Source: Paraburkholderia unamae (GTDB taxonomy: Bacteria > Pseudomonadota > Gammaproteobacteria > Burkholderiales > Burkholderiaceae). From it: 64,000 bases of DNA. The DNA lies in contig NZ_QLSU01000006.1 in assembly GCF_003268775.1 (NCBI RefSeq), positions 310,001 through 374,000 of the forward strand. The letters run 5' to 3'. Position numbers and translations under genes: made by a program. Shown here one piece after another: positions 63,879-64,000 of the stretch. Within the stretch, counting starts at the first letter, position 1. Each line of letters opens with the position of its first letter. A model generated the notes under the pieces. The model searched no databases. It was not told where the DNA came from and saw nothing but the letters and a program-made list of their open reading frames with translations.

Positions 63879-64000
63879 TCGCGCATCTCCAACTCGTCGT
63901 GACGTTTCTGCTGTTTCTCGGCCTGCTCGGCGCGGGCATGGCGGTGCCGTTCGCCATTCTCGTGCCCGCGCTCGCCTATCTGTACATGCAAGGCGGCGTT
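63875..64000 (+). CDS. TRAP transporter large permease (DctM type), N-terminal part
   Basis: Only the first 42 residues are in the window: a hydrophobic first span (LVVTFLLFLGLLGAGMAVPF) and the beginning of the second. The start ATG 63875 overlaps the DctQ stop, and AAAGGAG lies upstream. It is assigned mainly by position after DctP and DctQ. Confidence 0.8.
   Translation, partial: MIAHLQLVVTFLLFLGLLGAGMAVPFAILVPALAYLYMQGGV

Overview
The window is 64 kb of GC-rich DNA, densely coding on both strands, with no tRNA, rRNA, insertion sequence or CRISPR array that I could see. Gene content points to a soil or plant-associated Burkholderiales bacterium, most likely Paraburkholderia or Caballeronia: stacked ABC and TRAP transporters, many IclR/LysR/AraC regulators, several flavin monooxygenases and an extra groESL. 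The genus is inferred from gene style, not from a marker gene.

Positions 1-34,000 look like an organosulfur acquisition island. A partial SfnB/DszC-like flavoenzyme is followed by a leftward sulfonate-type ABC operon (binding protein, permease, ATPase) that ends in a membrane-anchored cytochrome c. Next come a small unknown protein, an acyl-CoA-dehydrogenase-like flavoenzyme, an aldo/keto reductase and a family 5 binding protein. The core follows: a gene that looks like a sulfonate-binding protein but carries the catalytic Cys/His/Arg/Gly of the desulfinase DszB, divergent from a DszC-like and a DszA-like monooxygenase, with an SfnG/SsuD-like monooxygenase beside them. A complete oligopeptide-type ABC operon (15,028-20,386), a CIRCE-controlled groES-groEL pair, an OsmC protein and a haloacid-dehalogenase-like hydrolase come next. 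A second oligopeptide-type ABC operon begins with two tandemly duplicated lipoprotein binding proteins (24,260-31,273), followed by an FAD monooxygenase and a TauD-type dioxygenase.

Positions 34,000-37,600 hold two copies of the same module, an AraC regulator divergent from a short-chain dehydrogenase. Positions 37,600-41,900 hold a leftward catabolic unit: IclR regulator, AAHS-type MFS importer, LigI-like lactonase and class II aldolase. A LysR gene (42,062-42,946) is divergent from a rightward operon with an amidohydrolase, a Rieske ferredoxin, a carboxymuconolactone-decarboxylase-like protein, a ferredoxin reductase, a [2Fe-2S] ferredoxin, a beta-hydroxyacid dehydrogenase and an Nramp metal transporter. 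No oxygenase subunit accompanies these redox proteins.

Positions 49,194-57,955 encode an IclR regulator, a crotonase lacking the second catalytic glutamate, a split B12-dependent acyl-CoA mutase, a class III CoA-transferase, a MeaB-type GTPase and a TRAP dicarboxylate transporter. This is functionally parallel to the E. coli sbm operon (mutase, MeaB homologue, crotonase decarboxylase, CoA-transferase). The right end carries a ketopantoate-reductase-like gene, an RraA-like aldolase, an IclR regulator, a flavin alpha-hydroxy-acid dehydrogenase and a second TRAP transporter that runs off the window.
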